Assembly (NCBI RefSeq): GCF_001186125.1
Contig: NW_014040057.1
Coordinates: forward strand, 1 to 32,116
DNA: 32,116 nt
Origin: Sphaeroforma arctica JP610
Taxonomy: Eukaryota > Opisthokonta > Ichthyosporea > Ichthyophonida
Direction of reading: 5' to 3'
How positions within the stretch are numbered: the first letter of the stretch is position 1; the number at the start of each line of letters is the position of its first letter. Below, one piece after another: positions 32,035 to 32,116 of the stretch. The notes under the pieces are model-generated. The model was not told where the DNA came from, did not search any database, and was given only the letters and a program-made list of their open reading frames with translations. A program made the translations under genes and the position numbers.

Positions 32035-32116
<82 letters not shown>
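31995..32116. repeat. (TA)n(GT)n compound microsatellite at the right edge
   Basis: TA repeats pass into about 65 bases of uninterrupted GT, which reach the end of the window. Confidence 0.97.

Noticed and set aside
1-32116. CRISPR arrays, bacterial operons, rRNA genes
   Set aside because: None seen; spliced gene structure and LTR elements show eukaryotic DNA.

Overview
The window is eukaryotic nuclear DNA. It has a spliced gene with GT-AG introns, a heat-shock-factor gene, LTR retrotransposon remains, a Helitron/Pif1-like relic and long (AT)n and (GT)n microsatellites. The two host proteins and the compact intron style would suit a unicellular opisthokont such as an ichthyosporean or an early fungus. 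That is a weak guess: no rRNA or organelle marker is present. Two 20-base N runs (10088-10107 and 20977-20996) are assembly gaps.

Layout. 1-3100: AT-rich sequence with no convincing gene, carrying at least three inverted-repeat pairs that look like decayed MITE or foldback elements. 3100-5742: fossil fragments, including a Ty3/Gypsy reverse transcriptase piece and an unidentified conserved-looking coding stretch. 5743-12956: an LTR retrotransposon (element A) bounded by two related LTRs (TG...CA) and flanked by a TTAG target duplication. Its gag and pol are decayed. 12957-15117: a decayed SF1 helicase of Helitron/Pif1 type. 15120-16875: a second, related Ty3/Gypsy fossil on the + strand (B). 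17024-20976: two minus-strand Ty3/Gypsy fossils, an integrase piece (D) and a longer RT-RNase H-methylase-like-integrase-chromodomain run (C). 20997-22238: microsatellites and unassigned DNA.

Host genes occupy the right third. A Derlin-1-like ERAD gene runs over six recognisable exons from 22239 to 25633 on the + strand; none of the single-frame ORFs shows it as a gene, and its first short coding exon was not found. A probable minus-strand hypothetical protein lies at 26289-26846. An intronless heat shock factor (491 aa) lies at 29066-30541. Derlin-1 (removal of misfolded proteins from the ER) and HSF (proteotoxic-stress transcription) belong to the same broad stress biology, but nothing here shows that they are co-regulated.

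The observations most worth following are: (1) a stem in the element A LTRs whose two copies differ by a matched pair of substitutions that keeps pairing; (2) a DIRS-style adenine-methylase-like module between RNase H and integrase in two separate Ty3/Gypsy copies; (3) an HSF with a Skn7-like residue in the recognition region, a long Asn/Gly-rich tail and no receiver domain; and (4) the hidden Derlin gene.
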